This document shows positions 45,381-55,689 of a DNA stretch of 64,000 bases, piece after piece (the stretch's first letter is position 1; every line of letters starts with the position of its first letter). Origin of the DNA: DATFQE01 sp963739085 (GTDB taxonomy: Bacteria > Actinomycetota > Thermoleophilia > Gaiellales > Gaiellaceae); the NCBI GenBank assembly GCA_963739085.1, contig CAVTZA010000010.1, positions 310,001-374,000 on the forward strand, in the 5' to 3' direction. The notes beneath the pieces were generated by a model. The model was not told the DNA's origin. It ran no database searches and was given only the letters and a program-made list of their open reading frames with translations. The position numbers and the translations under genes were made by a program.

Positions 45381-48300
45381 GTGGCAATTTTTGCGCGGGC
45401 GCGTAGGCGTCGCCTGCTGACACTCGTCGCGACCACGCTGGTCGCAGGTATGGCTCTCATGCCGATGGCCGCGAAGGCCGTCCACAACGAGGGCCTGTTC
45501 GAGCTCGACGGCAACATCGCCGCCGATGCGGCGGCACCGGGTCAGGACTGGTCCAACTTCCGCGACCCGGCGACGGCCGATGACACCGCGCCGCTGTCGA
45601 CCGTCTTCATCGCTGACAAGTTCAACAGCGCGGACGACATCTTCTTCGGCGGCGGCTCGCAGAACAACAACGACATGACGAGCTGGCGCTGGTCCTGCGG
45701 CAGCGTCTCGACGAAGAGCGACATCGAGCACGCATTCGCGACCGCCTACATCAAGAACGACCAGCTCCACATCTATTTCGGCGGCGACCGCTACGACCCG
45801 ACCGGCGGGACGACGAACATCGGCTTCTGGTTCCTCCAGGGCGGCGGCGCGCTCCAGGGCGGCAACGGCTGCCCGGACCTCGATCCTGCGATCAACAGGT
45901 TCTCCGGCCAGCACGTGGACGGCGACCTGTTCGTCTTCGCGGAGTTCAACGGAGGCGGCGGCGACTCGGCCGTCAGCATGTACGAGTGGCAGAACGGCGG
46001 CCTGAGCCTGCTCGCCGCGAAGAGTGCCCTGTCGTTCTGCAGCGTGGACGACAACATCTGCGCCCAGACCAACGACGCCACGATCGCGTCGACCTGGCCC
46101 TACTCGGACAACCAGGGCTCGAGCCCCGACGGCCAGATCCTGCCCGGCGGCTTCGTCGAGGGCGGCATCAACCTCAGCTCGATCTACGCAGGGCCTCGGC
46201 AAGGAGCTTCCGTGCGTCAACCACTTCCTCGCCCAGACGGGCAGCTCCCATCCGGACATCGGCGTGCTCGAGGACTTCGCGGGCGGCTCGTTCAACGTCT
46301 GCTCGAAGCTGATCGTCGACAAGGTCACGCCCAGCGGCGACCAGACGAAGTTCCCGTTCAGCGTGAGCGGCCCGGGCAACTACTCCGACTCGTTCGAGCT
46401 CGCCTCGGCGGACACCCCGCACGACAGCGGGCAGATCAAGCACGGCACCTACACGGTGACGGAGACGCCCGGCGAACTCGAGCGTGTGGAACGCGCCCTC
46501 GGTGAGCTGCAAGGACCAGGGCAACGTCGACGTCGCGTACACGAACGGCGCTGTCGACATCGCGCCCGGCGCCACCGTCACCTGCACCTTCACGAACACG
46601 AAGAAGCCCCAGCTGACGGTGGTCAAGAAGATCGTCGGCGGCAACGGCACGACTGACTCCTTCGACGTCAAGGTCGACGGGACGACGAAGATCGACGACG
46701 CCAAGAGCACCGCGCCTGCCGGTACGAGCTCGGGCGCGTTCGCCGTTTCGGCCGGCCAGCACACGGTCACCGAGACGCTCGGCAACGGCTCGCCGGTCGG
46801 CGGCGACTGGGTCGTCAGCTTCAGCGGCGACTGCGACGCGAGTGGCAAGGTCGATGTCCAGAACGACCAGGCCAAGACCTGCACGGTGACGAACTCCAAG
46901 CTGCCGCGGCTGCGCGTGGTGAAGGAGATCGAAGGCGGCGACGGCTCGGTCTTCGACATCTCCGTCAGCGGCACCAAGGTGCTCGACGACGCCGGCGACG
47001 GCGCCGCCGACGAGCGCACCTACGCACCCGGCGGCTACGACGTCAGCGAGACCTTCGGCGACGGCGGGGCGATCGGCTCCGACTGGACGGCCGTGTTCAG
47101 CGGCGACTGTGATGCCGCCGGCCATGTCTCGCTCGCCTACGGCGACGCGAAGACCTGCACGATCACGAACAAGCGCAAGCCGAAGCTGACCGTCGTGAAG
47201 GTGATCGAGGGCGGTAACGGCGCCTCGTTCGACCTCAAGGTCAACGACTCGGTCGTGCTCGAACGACGTGAGCGGCGCCGGCGGTCAGGTGACGAACACG
47301 TACCCGGTCGACACCGCGTACTCGGTCAGCGAGACGCTCGGCAACGGCAGCGCCGGTCGATCCGGCCGTGTGGCAGACCACCACGTCAGCGGCGACTGCG
47401 CGGGCACGCTCCACGCGGGCGAGCACAAGACGTGCACGATCACGAACAAGCGCAAGCCGAAGCTGACCGTCGTGAAGGTGATCGAGGGCGGCAACGGCGC
47501 CTCGTTCGACCTGAAGGTCAACGACGACGGTCGTGCTCGACGACGTGAGCGGCACGGGCGGCCAGGTGACGAACACCTACCCGGTCGGCACCGCCTACTC
47601 GGTGTGCGAGACGCTGGGCAACGGCGGCGCGGTCGATCCGGCCGTGTGGCAGACCATCACGTCAGCGGCGACTGCGCGGGCACGCTCGCGCGCGGGCGAG
47701 CACAAGACGTGCACGATCACGAACAAGCGCAAGCCGAAGCTGACCGTCGTGAAGGTGATCGAGGGCGGTAACGGCGCCTCGTTCGACCTGAAGGTCAACG
47801 ACGACGTCGTGCTCGAACGACGTGGGCGGCACGGGCGGCCAGGTGACGAACACCTACCCGGTCGGCACCGCCTACTCGGTGAGCGAGACGCTCGGCAACG
47901 GCAACGCCGTCGACCCCGACTGTCTGGGAGACGTCGGTCAGCGCCGACTGCGCAGGCACCCTCGCGCGCAGGCGACGACAAGACCTGCACGGTCACGAAC
48001 AAGCGCAAGCCGAAGCTGACCGTGGTGAAGGTGATCGAGGGCGGTAACGGTGCCTCGTTCGACCTGAGCGTCAACAACTCGGTCGTGCTCGACGACGTGA
48101 GCGGCACGGGCGGCCAGGTGACGAACACCTACCCGGTCGACACCGCCTACTCGGTGAGCGAGACCCTGGGCAACGGCAATGCGGTCGACCCCGCGGTGTG
48201 GGAGAGCTCCGCCAGCGCTGACTGCGCGGGCACGCTCCACGCGGGCGAGCACAAGACGTGCACGATCACGAACAAGCGCAAGCCGAAGCTGACCGTGGTG

Positions 48301-51156
48301 AAGGTGATCGAGGGCGGTAACGGTGCCTCGTTCGACCTCAAGGTCAACGACGACGTCGTACTGAACGACGTCGCCGGCGCGGGTGGTCAGGTGACGAACA
48401 CCTACCCGGTCGGCACCGCGTACTCGGTCAGCGAGACGCTCGGCAACGGCAATTCGGTCGATCCGGCCGTGTGGCAGACCACCACGTCCGGCGACTGCGC
48501 GGGCACGCTCGCCGCGGGCGAGCACAAGACGTGCACGATCACGAACAAGCGCAAGCCGAAGCTGACGGTCGTGAAGGTGATCGAGGGCGGCAACGGCGCC
48601 GCGTTCGACCTGAAGGTGAACGACAGCACGGTGCTCGACGACGTCAGCGGCACGGGCGGCCAGGTGACGAACACCTACCCGGTCGGCACTGCCTACTCGG
48701 TGTCCGAGACGCTGGGCAACGGTGGCGCGGTCGATCCGGCTGTGTGGGAGACCTCCGCGAGCGCTGACTGCGAGGGCACCCTCGCTGCGGGCGAGCACAA
48801 GACGTGCACGATCACCAACAAGCGCAAGCCGGTGCTCACCGTCGTCAAGCACATCATCGGCGGCGACGGCTCCGTCTTCGACATCTCTGTCGGCGACGTC
48901 AAGGCACTCGACGACGCCTCGAACGGTTCGAGCGACACCCGCACCTACGCACCGGGCATCTACGCGGTCAGCGAGACGCTCGGCAACGGCTCGCCTGTGC
49001 CTGGCGGCTGGAGCACGAGCTTCAGCAGCGACTGCGCCGACGGTGCGGTCACGCTCGACTACGGCGACGCCAAGACGTGCACCGTCACGAACTCGAAGCT
49101 GCCGCTGCTGATCGTGATCAAGAACGTCGTCGGCGGCGCCAAGTCACCGAGCGACTTCCAGATCTCGGTCGACGGCACCAGCCCGAGCCCGGCGAGCTTC
49201 CCAGGGAACTCCGAGGGGACGATCGTGACGATGCAGCCGGGCGGCTACGACGTCTCCGAGGGCGAGGACGTGCACTACGCGGCCTCGTACTCGGCAGACT
49301 GCAAGGACGGGACGCTCGCGTACGGCGACACCAAGACCTGCACGATCACGAACACGCGGAAGCCGTCGAGCATCGAGATCGAGAAGGTCGCCTCGCCGAC
49401 CTCCGTGCCCGAGCCCGGAGCCGACGTGACGTTCACCTTCCGGGTGCACAACACCTCGGTGGCCGACACAGTGACGATCGACTCGCTGACGGACTCGGTG
49501 TTCGGGAACCTCTTCCTCCGCGGCGACTGCGGAGCGCTCGAGCACGCCGAGCTCGCCCCGAACGACGGTGCGGCCGGCGGCGCTGACGAGGCCACGTGCG
49601 CCTTCACGGCCCACGTCTCCGGGAACGCCGGCAACACGCACCACAACAAGGCGACGGTCATCGGTCACGACGAGGACAAGCGGCCTGTCACCGACAACGA
49701 CGACGCGGACGTCGAGATCACCGACGTCGCACCGTCGATCGACGTGACGAAGACGGCCGATCCGACCTCGGTGCCCGAGCCCGGCGGCCCGGTGCAGTTC
49801 ACGGTCGACGTGAAGAACACGTCCGTGTCCACCGACCCGGTCACGATCACCTCGCTCGTGGACGACCCCGACGGGGCCGGACCCGCTGACCCGATCGACC
49901 TGAACGGCAAGGGCAACTGCTCCGTGCCGCAGACGATCCAGCCGGGCGAGACGTACACGTGCAAGTTCACGCGTTCGATCACCGGCAACGCGGGTGACGT
50001 GAAGACCGACGTCGTCACCGCCTCCGGGCACGACGACGACGGGCACCCGGTCAGCGACCATGACGACGCGACCGTCACGATCACGGACGTCCCGTCCTCG
50101 ATCGCGGTCGACAAGTCGGCCAACCCGACGAGCGTCCAGGAGCCCGGCGGCGACGTCACGTTCACGGTCGTCGTCAGGAACACCTCGGCGGTCGACGCCG
50201 TGACGATCGACACGCTCGTCGACAACGTCTACGGCAGCCTGGCCGCGAAGGGCACCTGCGGCTCGCTGATCGGCAAGGTGCTGCAGCCGGACGATCACGC
50301 CCCCGGCGGCCCCGACCAGGCGACGTGCACCTTCACCGGTGCCGTCACCGGGAGCGCGGGCTCGACACACACGGACGTCGTGACCGCGACCGGCCACGAC
50401 GACGACGGGCACCCGCTGACCGCGCACGACGACGCGACGGTCACGATCACGCCCGCGCCGCCGATCGTGCACAACCCGCTCATGGACCTCTGGGTCACGA
50501 AGGACGATCTGCCCGACCCGGTCCAGAAGGACGGCCTGCTGACCTACACGATCGTCGTCGGCAACCACGGCCCGGACGCAGCCACGCAGGTCACACTGGC
50601 GGATCCGCTTCCGAGGGGCACGACCTTCGTGTCGGTGTCGACGACGCAGGGAACCTGCACCGGCGGCAACCTGATCAGCTGCAACCTGGGCACCGTGCCC
50701 AGCGGCTCGACCGTGACGATCACGCTTGTCGTGCGGCCGACCGTGACCGGGCTGATCACGAACACCGTCACGGTGGTCGGCAAGGAGCCCGAGTCGAACA
50801 CCGCCAACAACCAGGCCACCGCGACGACGCGTGTTCCCGCACCCGTCCGCAAGGCCACCAAGGTGATCCGGTGCGACCGCTTCACCGTCGCGTCGGGAAC
50901 CCTCCGGGTCGGCAAGCGCGCGACGGTCGTCGTGCGGGTCATCTCGGCCGGCAAGCCGGCCAAGGGGCGGAAGGTCATGGTGCGCGGCGCCGGGATCGTC
51001 AAGACCGGCCGCACCAATGCCCGCGGCGTGGCGCGGATCGTCGTCACGGCCAGTCGGCCCGGGATCGTCAGGGTCACGGTTCGGCAGAAGCTCACGTGCG
51101 GCGCGAAGCAGATCGCCGTGCTCGGGGCGATCAAGCACCCGAGCTTCACGGGCTGA
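45381..51156 (+). CDS. Very large secreted repeat protein (SpaA/prealbumin-like repeats plus DUF11 domains)
   Basis: About 1,900 residues from GTG 45381 to TGA 51154-51156. The start region is a signal peptide (RRRRLLTLVATTLVAGMALM, PMAAKA). Residues about 30-300 form a unique domain (TSWRWSCGSVSTKSDIEHAF; WFLQGGGALQGGNGCPDLDP). Then come ten beta-sandwich repeats beginning KLTVVKVIEGG and ending KTCTITNKRKP (46610-49375). Three DUF11-like repeats follow (each starting EKVASPTSVPEPG or similar), one more DUF11 domain (DLWVTKDDLPDPVQKDG), and a C-terminal Ig-like module (VISAGKPAKGRKVMVRGAG). No sortase motif or membrane anchor is visible at the C-terminus. Frame changes occur near 46195, 46480 and in the repeats at 47260-47980. 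Probable surface or matrix protein; binding partner unknown. Confidence 0.8.
46610..49375 (+). repeat. Ten tandem coding repeats, six near-identical with 273-bp period
   Basis: Repeat starts (first base of the xLTVVK codon) lie at 46610, 46907, 47183, 47460, 47737, 48013, 48286, 48559, 48832 and 49105. Units 6 to 9 are exactly 273 bp (91 codons); units 3, 4 and 5 are 277, 277 and 276 bp and are the ones with broken frames. Units 3-8 are nearly identical in protein sequence; units 1, 2, 9 and 10 are diverged. This is consistent with recent tandem expansion of the middle units. Confidence 0.85.
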
Positions 51157-51178
51157 TCCCGACCCTCTGAGCACCGAC

Positions 51179-51208
51179 GCCCCGGCGGCCGACATGGCCC
51201 GCCGGGGC
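51179..51208. terminator. Terminator between convergent genes
   Basis: A perfect 10-bp stem (GCCCCGGCGG / CCGCCGGGGC) with a 10-nt loop, between the repeat-protein stop and the stop of the minus-strand secreted protein. It can serve both genes; no T run is present. Confidence 0.65.
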
Positions 51209-51229
51209 GCGGTGTCTCGGGGAGAGGCT

Positions 51230-51733
51230 CTACGCGGCCTTGCCCACCTTGATGATCGGACAGTTGAGCCGCACGGAGGTGCCACGCTCGGTCAGCTCGC
51301 CCTTGTGCTCCAGCTGATCGACCTGCGTGTCGCTCGTGATCGTGACCGGCGTCGCGCTCGCCTTCCAGGTCAGGATCGTCTCCTTCCAGATCGGCGAGTA
51401 GCTCGGCTCGCCCGGCTCGGAGCCGAAGATCGCGAGTTGGCCGGGCGCCGCCTTGCCCTCGACTAGGTAGATCTCTGGGGCCGACTTCAACGGCACGGTC
51501 TTGAGCACGGGCGCGTAGTTGACGTGCATCATCGCGGCCTGCTTCTTGTCGGAGACGTCCGTGTTGACGTACGTGTCCTTGTGCCCGTCGTAGTAGCCGC
51601 GAAAGGCGTCCCGCCGCACCGTGCTGACGGGGCCCATACGCGGCGCGCCGCTTGTCATCGAGGCGTACGCGCCGGCGGCCAGGCCGAGCGTCGCAAGCAC
51701 GACTGCCGGGGAGAGCAGGAGCTTGGCTTGCAT
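51230..51733 (-). CDS. Secreted protein of unknown function
   Basis: 167 residues, ATG 51733, frame intact. A signal peptide (LLLSPAVVLATLGLAAGAYA) leads to a soluble region of about 140 residues. Recognisable segments are FRGYYDGHKDTYVNTDVSDK, PEIYLVEGKAAPGQLAIFGS, PGEPSYSPIWKETILTWKAS and RGTSVRLNCPIIKVG. The single cysteine near the end rules out an internal disulfide. I do not assign a family. It is convergent with the repeat protein and alone on its strand; the 195 bp upstream hold no other gene. Confidence 0.7.
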   Translation of the reverse strand: MQAKLLLSPAVVLATLGLAAGAYASMTSGAPRMGPVSTVRRDAFRGYYDGHKDTYVNTDVSDKKQAAMMHVNYAPVLKTVPLKSAPEIYLVEGKAAPGQLAIFGSEPGEPSYSPIWKETILTWKASATPVTITSDTQVDQLEHKGELTERGTSVRLNCPIIKVGKAA

Positions 51734-51928
51734 TGAGGACCTCCGTCGTTCGAAGCAAGAACACCGCGGCCCCGGCGGAGGACACGAGCGTCGGTAACGG
51801 CATCGCGAAGACCACCGGGGCGCGGCGTATCGGGGAGAGAGCCTCTGCGGGCCCTCAGCTCAGGTTGATCCGCGAGCGAGGCGGCCACCATCCTCCATTC
51901 GGCCCCCCAGCAGGTCGGAGATTCGCGA

Positions 51929-52390
51929 CTAGCGAGCTACGCCTGCGATGCGCTCGAGCGCATCGACCACCTCATCGAGCGACGCGCGCGTGTCGATCTC
52001 GGCCGTGGCGCCTGCCCGGAGGAGCGGCTCGACCGCGGTCAGGTCGTCGAGGATCCGATCGCGCTCCGCGGCGGTCTTGCCGAAGTCGTTGGTCGCGCGC
52101 CCGGACACGCGTTCGAGGATGACGTCAGGCGGTGCGCTGAGCAGCACGACCGCATCGAACCGCGGATAGAACCTGCCCTGGTTGGCGACGCAGCCCGAGA
52201 CGAAGAGCGTGCCGTCGTCGTGCTCGGCGAGCAACTCATCGATCCGTTCCTCTCGCCACAGCCGCTCGGGGCCGTCCTCGATCCAGTCGCCGTAGTCCGT
52301 GTCCACGACCCGGTGCCCTCTGCGTGCGAGCTCGACCAGGGCGGTCGACTTGCCGGTCCCGGACATCCCAGTGACGAACACGACACCCAC
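51929..52390 (-). CDS. P-loop nucleotide kinase-like protein
   Basis: 153 residues, ATG 52390, frame intact. Walker A is VFVTGMSGTGKSTALVELAR at the N-terminus. VVDTDYGDWIEDGPERLWRE and LFVSGCVANQGRFYPRFDAV follow, then VVLLSAPPDVILERVSGR, and the lid-like region TNDFGKTAAERDRIL. It resembles small shikimate-, adenylate- or gluconate-kinase-like proteins annotated only as AAA ATPases. The substrate is unknown. It ends with EIDTRASLDEVVDALERIAG, a usual last helix. The DUF202 gene ends 9 bp upstream on the same strand, so the two may form an operon. Confidence 0.8.
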   Translation of the reverse strand: MGVVFVTGMSGTGKSTALVELARRGHRVVDTDYGDWIEDGPERLWREERIDELLAEHDDGTLFVSGCVANQGRFYPRFDAVVLLSAPPDVILERVSGRATNDFGKTAAERDRILDDLTAVEPLLRAGATAEIDTRASLDEVVDALERIAGVAR

Positions 52391-52399
52391 GCGGACAGC

Positions 52400-52765
52400 C
52401 TAGGCGGGCTGCACGAGGATGACGACGATCGTGCCGATCCCGAGCAGCACGCCCAGCGACGTGAAGACGAGGCCCGTGCGAGTCTGGAACGGCGCGTAGT
52501 CGCCCCGCGCGAGCGCCTCCTCGACCGCCTTCTGGCGAACGTACGCGTAGGTGATGAACAGGAGCCCGACGAGCGCGAACGCGATCCCGATGGCCTCGAA
52601 GGGCCAGGCAGCTCCGGACGAGAGCTCCGGGACGAGCTTGCCGGCTCCGACGCTGACGGCGAAGGTCGTGAGCCCGGTCCGCCACCAGGCCAGGAACGTG
52701 CGCTCGTTCGCGAGCCGGGTCCGCCGTGTCGCGTCCCTCGGCTCGTCAGAGGAAGCCGGCCCCAC
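52400..52765 (-). CDS. DUF202 (YidH-like) membrane protein
   Basis: 121 residues, GTG 52765, frame intact. The family signature RTRLANERTFLAWWRTGLTT occurs at residues 15-34. Three hydrophobic stretches follow (FAVSVGAGKLVPELSSG is only weakly so; AIGIAFALVGLLFITYAYV; VFTSLGVLLGIGTIVVILVQ). Function of the family is not established. It begins next to a GC-rich hairpin-forming region (52757-52858). Confidence 0.82.
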   Translation of the reverse strand: MGPASSDEPRDATRRTRLANERTFLAWWRTGLTTFAVSVGAGKLVPELSSGAAWPFEAIGIAFALVGLLFITYAYVRQKAVEEALARGDYAPFQTRTGLVFTSLGVLLGIGTIVVILVQPA

Positions 52766-52830
52766 GCCGGCGGATTCGGCGGCGCGGGGCCGTTACCTCC
52801 CGTCTTGGCTCAGCGGGGCCAGACGGCTTC

Positions 52831-52858
52831 CTCGCCGCCGCCGGCCGGCGGCGGCGAG
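52831..52858. repeat. 28-bp perfect palindrome
   Basis: CTCGCCGCCGCCGG followed directly by its complement CCGGCGGCGGCGAG. With no loop it extrudes poorly, but as RNA it can form a strong GC stem. A second inverted repeat (CGGCCCCACGCC at 52757-52768 with GGCGCGGGGCCG at 52781-52792, one mismatch) lies beside it, over the DUF202 start. The 234 bp between the DUF202 and 53000 genes hold nothing else that I recognise. Confidence 0.5.
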
Positions 52859-52985
52859 AACGAAGAACCGTGGCCGCTTCGGTTGCGGCACGTCGGTCCG
52901 GCGAATTCGAGCGGAGGTGATGCCACGGCCGCCCCTCGACTGTCCATGCCGAGCTCACGCGCGCCTCGCTCACCGACCAGCGCGC

Positions 52986-52991
52986 TATACT
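52986..52991 (+). promoter_or_regulatory. Consensus-like -10 box TATACT, possible leaderless start
   Basis: TATACT ends 8 bp before the ATG at 53000, so transcription would begin at or next to the start codon. No ribosome-binding site precedes the ATG. No clear -35 element is seen. Confidence 0.45.
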
Positions 52992-52999
52992 ACTCGGCG

Positions 53000-53871
53000 A
53001 TGAGCACGGACGCGGTGCTGCCCTCGCCTCGGCCGAGGCGCAGGTCACGGCCGCCCGCGACCGTCCCGCGGCTCGTCTCGCGTTGCTCGCGCGTACCTAC
53101 CACGGGCCTACCGGCCACGCCCCGCGACATCTGCCGTTCCGTCGGGCGGCGCTGTCGTTCATGCGCTGGCAGGCAGACCGCGGCGTGCTCGATCCGCTGG
53201 ACGCGTCGCCGCCGGGCAGCGAGTGGTGGCGGGCGGTCAACGAGCGACTGCTGCGGGACGGATGCGAATCCGTGGCCCTCGTGGGCGGTCTGGCCGGGGA
53301 GCCGTCGTCGCAGCCCGTGCGTCTATGGCTGGAATTCATCGCAAGACCGACGGGGCGCAACTGGTACCGAGCGCACAATGCGAGCATCGTGGGTGCCTAC
53401 CTGGAGCACCGCGACCTCGCCGAAGCCGAGAGCCCGCCGGAGCGCTTCTTCATGGACGTCGCGCTGGTCCGCGTCCTCTACGCGCACGCGCTCGTCGGGG
53501 CGCCGCGCCTTGCGCTGGGACGGTTCGCTCCGCTCGGCCGCCTGCTCGGCGATCCCCGGGTCGGGATGGCCGGTGTCTTTCTCTCACTCCGCCGCGTGCT
53601 TCCGAACCGCTATCCGCTCGAGCTCGACGTGGAGCGCTACATCGCCGACGAGCAGCGTCTCGGGCGGCTCCTCGACTACGCGGTGATCGTGCCGCGGCTG
53701 CAACGCATGTACGAGTGGTCCGCCGTTGAGCTCGGAGAGCCACGCCTGCTCGAACTGGTTCGCGACGGCAACCCGATCTATGCCTGGCCTTTTGAGGAGC
53801 GACACGTGTGGCGCGCCCCGCGCATGCCACGGGTCGCGCGGGCTCTCGAGCGCGCCACCAGGGCCCGGTGA
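53000..53871 (+). CDS. Protein of unknown function
   Basis: About 290 residues. ATG 53000 (MSTDAVLPS) joins, after one indel near 53020, to EAQVTAARDRPAARLALLAR and the clean frame starting TYHGPTGHAPRHLPFRRAA. If the indel is real, translation would start near 53083. Visible features are PGSEWWRAVNERLLRDG, FIARPTGRNWYRAHNASIVG, FFMDVALVRVLYAHALV and LPNRYPLELDVERYIAD, all aromatic-rich and without membrane helices or a signal peptide. I do not recognise the family. The stop is TGA 53869-53871. Confidence 0.6.
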
Positions 53872-53892
53872 AGGCTCATCGGGACCGTCGTC

Positions 53893-53921
53893 TTGAGCCC
53901 AACTTGGTTCCGAGCGATACT
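53893..53921 (+). promoter_or_regulatory. Promoter of the lipoprotein hydrolase gene
   Basis: -35 TTGAGC (53893-53898), 17-bp spacer, -10 GATACT (53916-53921), each matching the sigma-70-type consensus at four of six positions. It lies 37 bp before the start codon. Confidence 0.5.
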
Positions 53922-53957
53922 TTCCGCAACCCTCGGGGGAGACGGGAGAAACGCTCG

Positions 53958-54860
53958 ATGATTCTGCGGCGATTGTTCGGAGCGTTCGTGGCGGTCGGCC
54001 GTTACAAGGCTTGTGCCGTCGGCCTGATCGCAGTTGGTGCGTGCGGCTTTGTTCTCACCGGCTGCGGTGGTGAGGCGGGCAGCGCCGACAGCTCGTCGAG
54101 CGGCTCATCCACTCGTGCGGGGCCCGGGGAGAATCTCGACCGCGTCGTCAGCATCGACGGCAAGCGCGGCCTTTACGTGAAGTGCACCGGCAGCGGCTCG
54201 CCGACCGTCCTGATGGAGGGAGGCGACGAAGACACGAGCGATTCGTACGCGTTTGCCGAGGCCAGCATCTCCGAGGTCGCGCGGACCTGCGTCTACGACC
54301 GCGCGAACCTGGGCCAGAGCGACCCCGCCGCCGGGCCGCGCGAGCTGTCAGATCTCGTCGGCGACCTCGAGGCGCTTCTCCAAGCCGCCAAGATCCCCGG
54401 CCCGTACGTTCTCGTCGGCACCTCGGGCGGTGGCTACATCAGCGCCGGCTATGCGTACGAGCACCCCGACGAGGTCGCCGGCATGGTCTTCGTCGAGGTC
54501 CCCGGCCCGTTCCGCAATCCGCCGCGGGTGATCGTCGAGGAGACCGACCCGAACAACCCTGCGAACATCGAGCGCCGTGACTACCTTCAGGTCGAAAAGG
54601 ACGCCTGGGCGGCTCGCAAGAGGATCGGCGACATCCCGGTCACGATCATCAGCAACGAGTACTCGACCGCGGAGATAAACGCCTCCCCGTTTCCCTCGGA
54701 GGCGAGCGGGATGCGGCGCAACGTCTCGGATCAGAAGGGTTGGCTGGTTCTCAGCCCACGCGCGAAGCAGATGGTGGTCCACACCGGTCATGCGGTCGAG
54801 GAGGAGGACCCGCAGCTCGTGATCGACGCGATCCTCGCTGTCGCAAAGGCTGCCCGCTAG
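53958..54860 (+). CDS. Alpha/beta-hydrolase lipoprotein
   Basis: 300 residues, ATG 53958. The N-terminal signal ends in a lipobox (CGFVLTGCGGEAG, Cys near residue 35), followed by a Ser/Gly-rich linker, so the protein should be lipid-anchored outside the membrane. The hydrolase domain has CVYDRANLGQSDPAAGPREL, the nucleophile serine in VLVGTSGGGYISAGYAYEHP and a likely catalytic histidine in MVVHTGHAVEEEDPQ. The substrate is unknown. The frame is intact. It stands alone: its own promoter precedes it and a broken glycerol-kinase gene follows. Confidence 0.82.
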   Translation: MILRRLFGAFVAVGRYKACAVGLIAVGACGFVLTGCGGEAGSADSSSSGSSTRAGPGENLDRVVSIDGKRGLYVKCTGSGSPTVLMEGGDEDTSDSYAFAEASISEVARTCVYDRANLGQSDPAAGPRELSDLVGDLEALLQAAKIPGPYVLVGTSGGGYISAGYAYEHPDEVAGMVFVEVPGPFRNPPRVIVEETDPNNPANIERRDYLQVEKDAWAARKRIGDIPVTIISNEYSTAEINASPFPSEASGMRRNVSDQKGWLVLSPRAKQMVVHTGHAVEEEDPQLVIDAILAVAKAAR

Positions 54861-54925
54861 ACCCCGCATTCCAGGCAGTTGACTGCGAACCTGTTGTCGA
54901 CGCCATGCTCTGAGCTGCTCGCCTC

Positions 54926-55574
54926 GTGATCCTCGCGATCGACCAGGGAACGACCGGCACGACCTGCCTCGTCGTCGACGACGAGCTCCGCGTGCGCGGC
55001 CGGGGCTACCGCGCGCTTCGGCAGCACTTCCCGCAGCCGGGGTGGGTCGAGCACGACCCGGAGGAGATCTGGGCGTCCGTGGTCGGGGCTGCGGATGCCG
55101 CGCTGCATGCGGCGGGCGTGCGTGCGGCCGACTTGCGCGCGATCGGGATCGCGAACCAGCGCGAGACGACTCTGCTCTGGGAGCGCGCCACCGGGCGGCC
55201 GCTCGACCGGGCGATCGTCTGGCAGGACAGGCGGACCGCCGCGCGGTGCCGAGAGTTGCCGATCGATCTGATCCGCGCACGGACGGGACTCGTGCCGGAC
55301 CCGTACTTTTCGGCGACGAAGCTCGAGTGGCTGCTTGCGCGAACCGAGGCACGGCCGAGCGAGCTCGCGTTCGGCACCGTCGACTCGTGGCTGATCTGGA
55401 AGCTCACCGACGGCCGCGTGCACGCCACCGACCTGACGAACGCGTCGCGGACGATGTTGCTCGACCTCTCCTCGCTCGACTGGGACGACGAGCTGCTCGG
55501 CGGCCGACGAGGCGTCCCTCACGGAACGCCGCGCCGAGTGGCAGGCCGCCGTTCGTCGCGCGCTCCTCATCTGA
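54926..55574 (+). pseudogene. glpK: Glycerol kinase with large internal deletion
   Basis: GTG 54926 starts a clear glycerol kinase: LAIDQGTTGTTCLVVDDELR, GWVEHDPEEIWASVVGAADA, IGIANQRETTLLWERATGRP, IVWQDRRTAARCRELP, FSATKLEWLLARTEARPSEL, FGTVDSWLIWKLTDGRVHAT and DLTNASRTMLLDLSSLDWDD. At about residue 191 (near 55498) homology stops. One frame away the next codons read ASLTERRAEWQAAVRRALLI then TGA (55572-55574), which resembles the usual glycerol kinase C-terminus (TER...W..AV.RA). About 290 of some 500 residues are therefore missing between two true ends. Either a real deletion or an assembly collapse. Confidence 0.75.
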
Positions 55575-55689
55575 GCCGAAGCGCGGAAAGGACTTCATCC
55601 TCGGGGGGCGCGCGCCCCGGACTCGGCGGGGCGAGCACGCCAGTCGGCACGAAATAGCCGAGCGCCGGCGCAGGGCGATCGCCTCTTTC

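Noticed and set aside
46610..49375. Regular 273-bp repeats as a CRISPR array or non-coding satellite
   Set aside because: Repeats are far too long, have no spacers, and encode a continuous beta-repeat protein when the indels are corrected.
54861..54925. A promoter TTGACT in the gap before glpK
   Set aside because: No acceptable -10 box lies at 16-18 bp, and the gene downstream is broken.
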